This document shows, in pieces, positions 51,502-63,788 of a DNA stretch of 64,000 nt. The translations under genes and the position numbers were made by a program. The stretch spans positions 24,740 through 88,739 of the forward strand of contig VHZZ01003894.1 of NCBI GenBank assembly GCA_009801015.1, read 5' to 3'. Under the pieces are notes generated by a model, which saw only the letters and a list, made by a program, of their open reading frames with translations, was not told the origin of the DNA and made no database searches. Source of the stretch: Silene noctiflora (lineage: Eukaryota; Streptophyta; Magnoliopsida; Caryophyllales; Caryophyllaceae). Every line of letters begins with the position of its first letter. Position 1 is the stretch's first letter.

Positions 51502-53665
51502 ATGGATGGATCGCTGGGCGTTGGCCTTGTCTCTCCTTTTCCGTTAGAGAGTAGGTAATCTCAGACGCAATCTCGCTCCCCTCTTTCGGCAAGAAACTTC
51601 CTCTTCTTTATTAAATCTCGTATCAATTTTGAAAAAAGTACCAACAGAATGATGAATCCCTGAAACTCCTCTGATAATAAGTATAGTATAGTGCATTCAA
51701 AGTCTTTTCCTTCCTTTAGATACCCATTCCCTCGACTTCGCCGTCGTCTTCCAGTTCTGCGTCCGGTTGTCAACTTTAGTTTAACTTTCCTAAAAGCTTT
51801 CTAGTAAGGGGCGAGCCGTCATAAAAAGTCAAAGTCCTTATAGGCTCTGGAATCGCTCTTATATTCACGCTTTTCCCTTTTAACTTAAAAAAGCATGGGT
51901 AAAGCCTGTCTAATATGGGGGCTAATCTCTCCCTTTTCTTACGGAAGGATCCTAAGCTACAGCTGCTTTCTAATTTTTCTAACCTATCCCCTGCGCTACG
52001 ACACGAAGACCCACTTTGAGAAAACGCTAATGGAAGGAGCATAGTCTAAGCTCTGGGAGAGGCTGCTTATTAAGACGAATAGAATAGGAAGGGAGAGACA
52101 AGAGTAGGATGTTACGGGGCGAAGATCAGTGCTTGGCCGGCTCCCCTTGCCTCCGACTTCTTTGACTTGGAATCCTGACTCTGATGAGAGTAGGCTACTT
52201 CTAGGCGAGACGTGTGTAAGTACCGGCTTTTCTTATCTCTTTTTTTTTCCAGCTAACGCTCTATCCCTCAATGTCCCAATTCTTATCTTTTACTTATACT
52301 TAACGATCAGAATGTGCATTAGTGTCCTGATTCCTTTTATAGGCTCTCAGTTGAGAAAAAAAAAAGCTATCCTTATTGAACAGACTATTACTCTTTCATG
52401 CTTAATGACCAGGATGCCTGGAAAGGACTCTTTCCGGTTCTACTCTCTTTTCCAGTCTATCAAAACAAACCCCTTAGTGCACACAAGAGACGACTACTAA
52501 ATGATCGATACGCGCTTAAGTAAGGCAGCTTGCTGGGAGCCCGCTGACCTGGCACTCTTTACCTACGCTATTGATTGAACGCACTTTTCGCCTCTATCTT
52601 GTATGATGTGGAAGAATGACCCACTCTAATAGGAGAAATAGGACAAGATAAGCAGAATGGAAGAAAGTAAGGACTTTGCCCCCACCCCTTTCCCGTATCT
52701 TATCCAGTGAGAAAAGGTCGGCTTAGATTTAATTTGAGAGAAAAGTCTAATGCAAAGATATAGACTCTAATGGGATCAACCTTTGGAACAGAGTTTCCAC
52801 AGAAAAGAGAAGATGGGTGGATCGAGCTCCTTTCATGGCCGGATTAAACTGCAGTTTGGCTCTTGCATGAGAGGCGCTAGGCTTTAACGAGGAGGCTGAC
52901 GTGATCATACTTCTTTTGCAGAATGCGACTAAGGATGGATGGGACAGACTCCCTACTTGTTTTATATTGATTGGTTTGTTGGAAAAGTTCCCCGAGGCGG
53001 GGTTTGTTATGTGGAATACATCTTATATGAATCTACTTATATTTATATTAACGCTGTAATAGCAGAATGGACTGAAGTAACCTTTCCCTAGGCTAAGTAA
53101 GCTTCTTATTCCGAAAGTTCTTTTGTTTCCATTTCACTCGCTAACTCTAGAAAATTCATAGATCGAAGAAGAAGTCTTAAACTAGTACTCGGCTATTGGG
53201 GCCAAAAAGCATGGATCTCAAAACGAGTCAGCTGCCGCTTATACTCATGCTTAAGTGCGGAAATGCTATGTCAAGTCTGGAAACCCAAGGAATTCCGTAT
53301 TGAGCCAACCTTTTCTAAGGAACTGCCATGACTGACTTTTTTTTTTAGCCTTTATCGATCGTAATTTGACCCGGTTAAAGGAAGGAGCAATTAACCGATC
53401 ACATTCCCTAAGAATTAAGAAGAATCGGCTGGCCATGCTCGTTATACAAGAGGATTTACTGTTACTGAGACTCCTTCTGCTCCTGCTCGTCAACATCCTA
53501 TGTAATTGCCGCGCCTGTATCCTTAGACCTGCCCCGCCTTATATCGGCGGTAAAACCATATGAGTGAAAAAAAATATAAAGTGGATTGGCTTCACTGCTA
53601 AGCTCATGTCTTAGCGTTTAAGTCACTCACAAGCGCAAGGGAGTCACAAAGAAAGCGTACAACCT

Positions 53666-53929
53666 ATGATCAAAAGGATCTTTCCCAGTGTCTACAAAAG
53701 GAAGAAAAGGGCAATGTGTTCTTTGACTCGAAAAATTAATCGAAGGACTACTGGGAAAGCCAGAGCTTGGTCGTTAACCCAAAGGGGTCTCTCTAAAGAG
53801 GCTAAGACAAAGTGGAAAGTGATGATGGCAGTTCAACTTGACTTCGACGTGAAGACAATTAAGAAAGCTAGAGAGAGCATTAGACAGAGAAGCAACGCGG
53901 ACTCCTATTTAAAATCAAGTATCCGTTAA
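53666..53929 (+). other. unassigned very basic open frame, 87 codons
   Basis: Starts at ATG and encodes a strongly basic small protein, with lysine and arginine making up about 30% of residues, spread evenly. The stretch KAKTKW-type followed by VKTIKKARESIRQRS could form an amphipathic helix. It ends in TAA. The composition recalls small ribosomal or nucleic-acid-binding proteins, but no mitochondrial rps or rpl family fits what I see. A purine-rich stretch precedes the ATG, which proves little in this DNA. Confidence 0.2.
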
Positions 53930-54736
53930 TTTCAGATTATAGGTATAGGATAGCTAAGTTCTAGTGACAGAAAGAGAAGAATGATTCAACCAGTTAGGCC
54001 GATTGGACATCTTTACCCAACATAAACGTAATTGGCCTTAGCTACCCTTATATTATATGCCCATAAAATCTTGAAAACATGCCCGTCCCACTAGGGTTTG
54101 TTCTCCTGCGACCAGGAGTATTCTCCTATAACAAAAAAGATGAAATTCTGTTTATCGGTGTAATATCATACCAATGCACGCCCAACTTGGGTAGGAGCAG
54201 GGCAAAGCAGGGGCACCCCAACTTGTCATACCAACAGCGCTTCTTCTTTCGTTTCCTTCACGGACGAACCTAAGTCAGTTGTTGATCTACGCGTTTTCGA
54301 GCCGCGCTTTCAAGACCACCAAGCGATATTTTCGGGCTCATTTGATTGTCCGCGGTCAAGTGGTTTAACGCGTGCCATTACATTGGAGAAAGCCTGTTTG
54401 TTAAGGGGATTGGTTTCGTCCCGCGCTACTTTCAGAAAATAACAAAATTTGCTCAATAAAAAGAAAAAGGATAGGTTTTCTTGCTAGCGTGCGGGCGTAC
54501 TAACTGAACTGCTGCTTGCTTGCGACGCGTGGAATGAGACTCGTTGGCGCCTACTACTTGGTCGAGCACGTCGTTTGCATATTGATTTTGCAGGGGATGG
54601 TGGCTGAGTAAGCTTTAGGTTACGATGGGGAAAGCCGGTGCATTCCCGTTACCCCTCTCGCGAACATAGCCAAGAATCTTCATTTAAATAAAAAAAAAAA
54701 GAGCAGCTTCTTTTCTTGAACAGCTGCACCTTCCTC

Positions 54737-54756
54737 TGAGAATAGCTGAGAATAGC
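54737..54756. repeat. 10-bp perfect tandem duplication
   Basis: TGAGAATAGC twice, head to tail. Including the C before it, 21 bases follow the 10-base period. Confidence 0.85.
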
Positions 54757-54804
54757 CATTTTGTTAGGGCACGTCGTTTTGAATAAGCCACGCTTGGGTT
54801 TAAA

Positions 54805-54821
54805 TCTCCCATGGTGGGAGA
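54805..54821. other. hairpin, 7-bp stem
   Basis: TCTCCCA, loop TGG, TGGGAGA: a perfect 7-bp stem of mostly G-C pairs with a 3-base loop. No gene is attached. Confidence 0.55.
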
Positions 54822-57800
54822 AGCAAGTGAGTTTCCTTGGCTTTTATAAGGCTGAATGCCGGGGTTGGGTTTCGAAAGAAATCCTTAAAACTTGGTGGGT
54901 GCGGAACGTCGGTGAGCAGATATGCTCGTAATTCCCACTAGTACCTCTATCCATTTGACTTGGCTAGCTTCCACTCGCTCCACCGTGCACTGCAGCTACT
55001 CTTCCTATCTAACCCCCGGGAATTCTATCCTGAGCCAGCCGCAGAGACTGAGATTTTACATTATAGGACTGCTAAAGCCAGCAAGCTGCTGTTTTTGAAA
55101 AGAGGGACCCCTGTGCTTTCTTTATATTCTATTGCCTCCGCTCTATTTTCCGTAGCAGAAAGGTGCTTCCCTTAGCTAAGTAAGAACTATCTTACAGTCT
55201 TTGGTCTTTGCATACTTGTTTACCAAGTGGAGGTCCTGGCATCTGAAATCCTATCCCGTTCCCGATGACTTTGTTTCCTGTAACTAAGGGCCTGATGACC
55301 CCGCTTCAGTTCCAGTTATTGATTAAAAAGAAACAGTGGCCACCAGTGGGGCCGAAATGGGAGCAGAAAGATGGTCGCCACGGGTGCTTGGTTTGGGACA
55401 GAATTCCCCTACCTATGTTTAGTCCTGCTTTTTTTTTTCGAAAAAAAAATCTCAAAGCGAGCGGAAGAGCCCTTACAAAGGTATTCTAAATGCCGGTTAG
55501 CTTTTAGCTAGCTGCATTAATTTTCTAAAAGTGAAGCGAGCCCGTTGTTTATGCAAATTGTGCCAATCGATTCTCCCTTTATTCAGTCAGATTTGATCAC
55601 AAGGGAAAGTTCCCGGTTTTTACGAAAAAAACTTTCAATTTTTTCAAGGGAAGAGTGTAGTTCGAGCAAATGAAGTGGGTGAAGCCCATGCCAAAAAAGC
55701 CAAAACCAATGCTGTTGTTGAAAATGAAGTTGCCAAAGAATGGGGGGGAGCAGTGTCAAGGAAGGGAAGCATAGCAGATACCGCCTGCCTTCCACGGCAC
55801 GTATTTACGGTGGGGAAAGCATATCGTATCTAACCTCTTCCCTTAGAACGGAGCTAAGGAAGATTTTGATAATTTTTCACTCGAGGCTCTGTCATTGTCT
55901 GATTTTTGTTTCCCACATCCTACTCTAAATGAAAGACTCCTTTTGTCCTTGCTTGGTAGATCAAACTGGTTCTACCTGTGATGGTATGAGGTGAGTAGAA
56001 AGAAGATGCTTGGGCTACTGGACCCTTTCGAAAGTCGATAGAATTGGCACATTACTAGAATCAGACGAGATTGGCAGCAATAGAAAGAGTAGGATCATCA
56101 TATCCGTCTTTGGCGAAATGAATTATCTCCAGTAATTCCCGCTTACGTGGGGGCTTCGCGCCTCCCCCTTTTCCCGTTCAAATGATAAGTGACCTACCGA
56201 TACCAGGGGCAAGCCCATCAGTCCACCTACGCTCCATCTGCGCGTGCATCTACGAATCTATCTACATGCAATACAAAGCATCGCGCCACAAAAAGGCCTG
56301 CTCACTATAGACATTCTCCCTCCCCAACTGCTTAGCAAGGGTTCTCACTTACTGAGAGAAGGGATCTCATTACAGTACTCTAATGCATCACAACCTAATC
56401 GTCTTCAATGGACCTTACCGATGCTTATAAAAGTCTAGATTCGGTACCTACACGGCGAACCCTCAGACATGGTATAGCGCAGACCACTTTTAAAGACTGT
56501 TGATGTGCTTCGTGAGAATTGAGAATAAATAAACTTGTCTTGCTCAATTACTATCCTTAAATAATGAATTCATGAAGAATTCTATCAAGTAAGTGTGAGG
56601 TAAATCCCTTGTAATTCCTACTTGCCCGGGGAAAATCCCTACGCTACCTTCAGGTGTGTTCACACGGACGGGGTTCAAACGACTATCCTACAAGGTAGGT
56701 GCCCCACTGGTGACCACCTTTCCCCCCCTTTTTGCAAGAAAATCCTGGTGTGCTTTTATTTTCCTTATCGGTCAGGAGTTAAGGCGGCTTATACAAAAAA
56801 AAATTAAAGCCGTATTGGCTCGTTTTCAATGACAGGGTAGACTAAGCGCGAGATTTTGGCGGTACATGCTAAAAATGTCGATTTAACAACTATTAGCGTA
56901 AGGCGCGAAGTTCCTTTTTGGATGCATTTTTGGCGGCAGGTTCGAGAGAGCTCTCTCTTATGAAAGACGCAGAAAATTCCGGGTAGGTTATAGAATGAGG
57001 CAGTCGTCCTTCCTTTTGGCAGGGAAGCCGGTCACTTGAGCTAGCGGTTGAACCGAGGCGCGAAGCCTTCCAAGATAGAATATTAAAAAATATTCATAGG
57101 AATTTAAGCCTCTTGAGAATAAGAGGCAAATCAGCAGTGTTAAAAGTAAGCCGCGTAAAGCCGTGTTGGTATTTTCTGTTGAGTTGAGAAGAGGAGTTTC
57201 CAACTTCCAAGCTTATGGTTGACAGCTCGCAAAAGCGGTGATTAAATTTGTGCCCTAGTTGGGTGAAAACTAATAGGTTCTAACTAGTAGAGAGCTTTCT
57301 CCCATAAGAATAAGAATTAATATATATATATCCATAGTAAGAGAAGGTCGGGATCACACGACGCAATGCCCTTTTAGGTAGTTAAGATACCAATCCACCG
57401 CCCTACTTAACTCCTTTCTACTAAGCCAAAGAGTTCTACTCCTGCCCGGAAACTCCGCCTCATCCTTAGCCGTATGCTCAAAGAATTCACTTAGAAGAGT
57501 TATTGGGAACAGACGAGTGAATCATGTGTAAAGAAAAAGAGGATGTTGGCGCTATGCAACGAGTGGTAAAAACAGGCGTACAATATTTTCTATAAAATTC
57601 TTGTGCCCAAGGAACTGCTCTTTGAGGTCGGTTAATTATCCCAGTTGAGCACTCCGGTATCACCTTAGTTTATGAGCGATAAGGGCCCTTCATTTGTACA
57701 ATCAGCTGCCGAAGTTGCATTCGGACTAGATCTTACGCGATCCTATAAGCTTTGCTTTGCATTACTCACGGAGAAAGATCCTCAATGGGAGCGAAAAGGG

Positions 57801-58292
57801 ACTCTTAATAGATTGGAAAGGACGCTAATTCTACTTTATCTTACAAAAGGATACGTTTGATTGAGAAGAGTAGTTATATAAGTAGTAGGAGAAGTCGGAG
57901 TCTCGGTAGACGATACCGAAGAAAGGGACATATCCGCCTATATTCTCAGAAAGAGCTTTCCTGTGTAAACACTTTATTATTACTTTCCTGCATTTACTGA
58001 GTTGCATTTCAATTCGCCTTTGATTCTTCCTTAGAGTCATTTCAAGTTGCTTCATAGAAAACCTCAGTCTCCTCTAAGTGATACAATAGTCTATCTAATA
58101 CTATAATAAAGCAGTACAAGAAGCTTTCTCACAACGATAAGAATGCAAGACTCTGTTAATCCAGATAGCCGGTTGTTAATTTCTTAAAAACCTAAAGAAA
58201 TGACAAAGACAATGATAAATGGACATAAAGACGCCGATTTACGCATCAAATGGATTTAAAAGGGAGCTATCTACGAGACAGTTGTAAACCTG

Positions 58293-58308
58293 ATATCATT
58301 ATATCATT
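58293..58308. repeat. 8-bp perfect tandem duplication
   Basis: ATATCATT twice, followed directly by ATATAAG. Confidence 0.8.
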
Positions 58309-59890
58309 ATATAAGAAATATAAGAAATTTATTAGCATTCCTTTGTTTGCAATGATGTGCTATAACTCACCCCTGAGGCAGACGCTTACCCAATTGTCCT
58401 TTTCATCCTATCTTAGAAGAGAGTTCAGGAGGCTTCTTATAGAGTGTAAACGTCAAATGTTTTTGCTTTATATAAATATATATATCTGATGTGAACGATC
58501 TATCTGCCCTATCCGGGCTAGAACCTTGGAATCTTTTATTAACCGCAGTTGGGGTTACAGTTACAAAGGTATAAGTCTAGTAACTAGTAAGTAGGAGAAA
58601 GACCCCAAGTCAACTTTGAGCTCATACATACAGGTGGACTTCGTTATATCGGATGCCGTCTTTCTGGGAAGATTGCTTCCTCTAATCTAATAAGGTATAT
58701 AACGAGGTTTTTTCAGCACACACTATAATAAAGAAGTGCTTCCACGACGTCCGTATTAGACGCCTCTCGCTCGAGCTGCTGCTATACTATAAGCTCGACC
58801 CCTTATTTTCCTTTTTCTTTAACTCTAAAGATTTTTTAAAGTCTTCATAGATGAGGAAGTGCAATGATAGGCGGTTGGAAAAATGGTCATTAACGTGCCT
58901 TTAGTTTTTTGGTTTCATTTCTCTTGCTTGTCCATAGCTTTCCGTGGGGGATCAAACGACTCCCAATCACTGACCTATCTCTGCTCCAATAATGTTTGGT
59001 AAAGACATGGTAGTATGTTCTTTCTTATAGTTTTTGTAATTCTTCTGGAGGGCTACTAGTTATAAGTTATAAAAAGAGGGCGCCTTTTGCAGTCGAGTAG
59101 TAGATGCCACCAATCCATTCTTCTGATATATGTGAAAGTGCCCTTTGTTCTACGCCTCCTTTGGTATGAGGTAGCTTACTTGCTAGACTCACCAGTTTTG
59201 GTGTGATGTGAAATAAGTCAAGACAATCCAGAAAGAGATTTAGACTATTATAGTGGGACGAGTCAGATCTTTGCCTGAGTAAGTAGAATGCTTGCAAAAG
59301 AAAGCTCTATTGTTTCAGGTTACTTCCTAAAGGGTACTTTAGGCTCTTTACCACCAAGACTTTACCATTAAGAGTAGAAAGTAGTAGGAATCGGAGTTAA
59401 CGGTTGAATAAGTCGTCAATGAAGCCTTTTTCCTTGTAGTAGAAGGATTAGTTCTATTTACCCCGACCTTCCTTTCTTTGTGAACTCAATTCTACTTAGA
59501 ATCCTAGTTTAGAAAAGGAGCATTTCTTCGCCTAAATGGGTCAACCTTAGGGACATCATTATGCGCTTAAAGAAGGTCTGTTCGGAACGAAAAAGGAACC
59601 TGAACGTTATAGTAGGGCATTGGTTCAGGAAGCATAGACTACTCTATCTTCTAGTGTTTACGCTTGCTTTTGTTCTGGAAGCTGCTTGTTCTACTTTGTC
59701 ATTTGATGGAGGACGTAACAAACGGGATGAGACAAGACTCTAAAGTGATATCGCCGTTCAAACCCTTACTGCTAATGACATAAAATTCAGATTAACTGAC
59801 CGACAGCAGACTGGGCAGCAGACAATAAGACGGCAAAAAAGTAAGACTAGAAAAAATCTTATGCAAGAGCATTGGGAGTGAACGCTAACT

Positions 59891-60289
59891 CTATAAAAGA
59901 AAAAAGAGTAAAATACTACTTCTTAAGAAGAAGACGCAGAAATTCTTAGTGTTAGCGAGTAAGCGCTGTTGGCAGAGACAGACTATAGGAAAGATCCCCT
60001 TGCACTCGATAGTAAGAAGGTGTGAAAAAAATGAATGTGATAGGACCACCGAGACACAAGTAAGTAGACCAAGTGAAGAGACTTTCAGCCGCCCCTTTCT
60101 TTTAAGATAAGGATGAGAGTCAGTGCTTTTTTCTTTTAAACCCGTGTTCCAACCCCGACCACTAATTAAGGAGCTCTTTGTTATTGATTTTCCTTTTTTA
60201 GCTATAAAATTATAAAGTAAAGGAAGAAGTTGTTTCGAGCCGGTAAGACGGGTTTCTTCTAATGAAAGTAGCATGTCTACTCTATTCAT
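59891..60289 (-). other. unassigned open frame, 132 codons
   Basis: ATG-started reverse-strand frame. The first 70 residues are polar and basic. A hydrophobic segment at about residues 70-93 could cross a membrane, and the last dozen residues are almost all Leu, Phe, Ile or Ser. No family recognised and no partner gene. The hydrophobic tail comes from an A-rich top strand and may be chance. Confidence 0.13.
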
Positions 60290-60311
60290 AAAGGAAGAGG
60301 TATGTAACTAC

Positions 60312-60327
60312 CTATTGAGCTATTGAG
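60312..60327. repeat. 8-bp perfect tandem duplication
   Basis: CTATTGAG twice, head to tail. Confidence 0.8.
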
Positions 60328-61290
60328 ATAGCCGAGCAAGCCTCTTATCACGCGCAAACGTCCAGCTATCTATCTACCATACCTAATGATGCTTTTTATG
60401 TATTAGCTTGCCTTCTTTTCTCTGGAAGAGAAACCGTTGGAAAGGAAGCCTCTAATTAATATAAGGTTAAGCCCGCGAAGTTTCTGCAAGAACTTTCACA
60501 CGTTAAGCCAAATATTTATAGTAGGAATGAATTAGCCAGATAGATGGGTAGGTTAGGTAGGGTAGTCATTTACTTAGAATGACTTCTAGATGAATTAAGA
60601 AATCTGCATTTTATTTTCCAAATCGGGGAAGCCTTAGATTCCTACAAGATTGTCTGCCCTAAGTACTTGCGTGACTTCTCACGTGCATTTGAATACCTTT
60701 TACTTTCTTTAAGAGTAAACTCTAGCATCCTATAACGTTATAGTAGAGAAGGTTTAGACCTGCTACTGCTAGTCTTTCGTAGAGTCTCTTGAAGAAGTTA
60801 ACGCGGCAGCAACTTCTGTTACAATTGAAAGAGGTGTTATTGGAGATAGCAGCCATTTCTCAGTGAAAAGATCCGTACTAACAAGTGTTTGGGGTAAAAT
60901 CCCGCGTATTTACGTTGGGCAGGAGAAGAAGGTCTTTATAGCGAAGAATTCTTAAGAAATTAAATTAACTCTTGATCAGAGGGAAGAGTCTTATTTAGTA
61001 AGATGCAAGGTAAAAGGCCTTTAAAACTTTTAAGGTAGGGAGCCAATGCTACTCTATACTGGCGTAAACATCCTAGCTCTACTGCTCTTTATATTCGCTA
61101 CAAAAACTCTATGCCTTCCCTAGCATCTTAACAACAGCTCTATCACTGGTCTCATCACAAAAGAGATTATGTACATTTCTACCCACAGCTTCAGAAAAAG
61201 AATCCGAAGTATGCAAAAAGATTCTTGCTAGAAAGGAGGGATCTTGCCCCTATTTTTTTTTTAATTCATATAAAGCTTTTCTTATTCTCC

Positions 61291-61310
61291 CTTATTTGAA
61301 CTTATTTGAA
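61291..61310. repeat. 10-bp perfect tandem duplication
   Basis: CTTATTTGAA twice, head to tail, no mismatch. Confidence 0.9.
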
Positions 61311-61721
61311 GGCGATGCCACATCGCATCTCTATCAGAAAACTGTCTAAGTAGGTGTCAACTGCGACACTGTAGCATTACATTATTCCCAGCATCCCTTA
61401 CTGCTGAATCTTATAGTTACTAGTAGTGCGTAAGGCAAGGTGCTGCTTATAACCTTCCTTATTATTCTTGTTCTCTTCTTGAGACGTCTTTTTGTTAGAG
61501 TCGATGTGAGACTATTCTCTTGGATCTATAGCATTCCTTTATAGCGGGCGGAACAATTTCAATAGCAAGGAGTTACATCACATCGGTAAGCAAAAACATT
61601 CTGGGAGAGCTTCTCTGATACATTAGGCTCTTGGAAATGAGCTTCTAAGTAATTACCAAGCTGCATTCTATATACTTAATACTCGTTGCGGAGCTTCCAT
61701 TCTAACATCCTACTAACAGCT

Positions 61722-61751
61722 TGCTCACTTCGGGACTACATTCGCTCGTTC
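61722..61751 (+). repeat. 30-bp repeat R2, copy 2
   Basis: Matches 22776-22805 at 27 of 30 positions in the same orientation. Confidence 0.8.
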
Positions 61752-63760
61752 CGAAACCCCGCTTCTTCGCTCTTGCGGAATCAGTAAAAAAGTAATGTAA
61801 TAAAGTAAGAAAGAGTCAGTCAGACAAGGTAACTAGTCATATTCCTTAGTTGGAAGATTCCAACGTAAAGCAGTCTTTGTCTGGAAAGCAGCCATCTTCT
61901 TCCCTTGGTAAAGAAAGCCCTTTATTTTAGCTAATAGAAGTCAACTTATATTTATATAGAAGATATTCTTAATTAATGACAGTTTGTAAAGAAGATGAGT
62001 AAGCCCCTGCTCCTATTGGATCCACACGAAGCGTTTACCGGGGCACTTCCGGGCTATCTTATGTGACTAGGTTATTTACTATACGATTTAATTTGCTTGG
62101 GGATTAGACTGACGCATACGTCTTACTTGTATATTGGTAATTCCTTACCCAGCTTGTGAAATTCGTTACTTATGAATTTACATTATATATCTTTTTTCCG
62201 TGCCAAGCTTTCCCATGGACCCTACTAATTCTTAAGTGTACATTTATTTACATGTAGAAAAAACTTTCTTAATGGACAAGAGGAGTTGGTTTAAAGGCTT
62301 GCTCCTATAGCCGCATATCGGGAGTCATCAACAACGGGACACCCGCTTTTAACTTATTAGTATGCAAGCTTATTACTATCTTCAGTAAGCTTCAAGAATA
62401 ACGAGTACTTAAAAAGAATAGAATACAGTCAAAAGTCTAATTCCTAAGCTCAATCCCTGGAGAAACAAGGAAGAATTAAATCACAAAAGCATGCTCCAGA
62501 AATGGTGTAAACAGGATCTACTATCTTTGTCTATTGCGATGTGACCCGGTTTCTTTATTATATATAAAGGGTTTAGTCTCAGTTTACTACGGGTGGGTGC
62601 CTCGGGCTTAGAGTTTCCGTGGTTGCTTGAGTTCCTTATCCGCGATCTCTTGTCTATTACCTTAGGTTTCTTCGGCTCCATGGTTCTACAGCTATGGGGA
62701 AAGAAGCTACGAATCCACTTACATCAGATAGAGCTCCCGCAGGTACTTACGATAATGAAATGACTAACCCAATTAGCTTTTCCACGCAAACTAGCAAAAA
62801 TTATAGGAAAGGAGCCCTTATTATCGAGAATCTATAGGCGCATCATAAGTAGCTATGCACGGAGTTTTTACAGGCTGTACATTCGATGAGAAGGTTTCTA
62901 ATTACAATTAATTATTTTCGTATATAAGATCAAGCAAACATATTACTATTAGAATAGTAGCAAGGTTTATAGTCTTCTACTACATCTGCATACGCCCCCG
63001 GCTTGGCAAAGCATCCAATGCTGTCTTAAGCTTCAGCGGATATATGGCTTTGGCCTCGTGAAATGATAGCTTTTCTACTACTCCTCGCCAGGGACGATTT
63101 CGTCTTGTTAAGCCTAAAACGCCGTTGACAAGGTTGTATCACAGCTCTCATATCATAAGAATATGCTCTCTTTCTACTTGTTGATGAGGCTTCCTTTTAG
63201 TATGGGTATCCGTTCTTCTGGAATAGATAAAGCATAGGTAGTTGCAACAGATAAGTAAGAAATGGATTGCCTTTTATCTTTTATAAGGTAAAACGTGAAA
63301 AGTCAGTCTCATGCGAGATGGAAAATTATCCTACCTAATTGGATATCTTCTTTCTTTTGGAATATTCTGAGCAAGCTGCTACTCTAGTTTCACGAAAAAG
63401 CTTCTCTTATAAAAACAAAGCTATACCAGGGGAATGGGGTCCATTGTAAGTAGATGACTGCTTATCAAGAGTTAGGATCTGTCAACTAAGGAGACACTAG
63501 TAATATTACCGAGTAAGACTCTTGAGCAAAGTCTCCTTTGAATCCGGCTTCGGCTGTTTCAGATAAAGCTGAAAAAAATTCTTATCAGGATCCTCTTGTC
63601 CGAGTGATCCGGGGATACGGACTTCCACCTCTGCTATAAGAGAGCTGTCTCCGGAACAATTACTTAGTTATAGTAAGTAAGATAGATAGTAAAAATTTTG
63701 ATTTCGGAGCTAGAACTTATTTATAATATCTCTTTGGGCTCGCTTCTAATGCTACACTCG

Positions 63761-63788
63761 TTCGCTGCAGGACTCCACTCGCTCGTTG
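63761..63788 (+). repeat. repeat R2, diverged copy 3
   Basis: Shares TTCGCTGCAGGACTCCACTCGCTCGTTG-type sequence with the other two copies: the central GGACT and the final CTCGCTCGTT are conserved, with the rest altered. Homology is likely but weaker. Confidence 0.55.

Larger units (their letters stand above)
2930..54057. repeat. dispersed AT word family TTATATTATA
   Basis: The 10-mer TTATATTATA or its complement TATAATATAA occurs at least ten times, at 2930, 3284, 7627, 11411, 27637, 37226, 42491, 44601, 45372 and 54048 (first base given). With A and T each taken as about 0.3, a rough expectation for both words together in 64 kb is below one. The word is a near palindrome around its centre and often sits next to C on the left or G/AG on the right. 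The octamer TTATATAA is also frequent: about a dozen by eye against an expectation of about four. The span given covers the first to last copy of the 10-mer. Counting was by eye, so treat it as a minimum. Confidence 0.6.
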
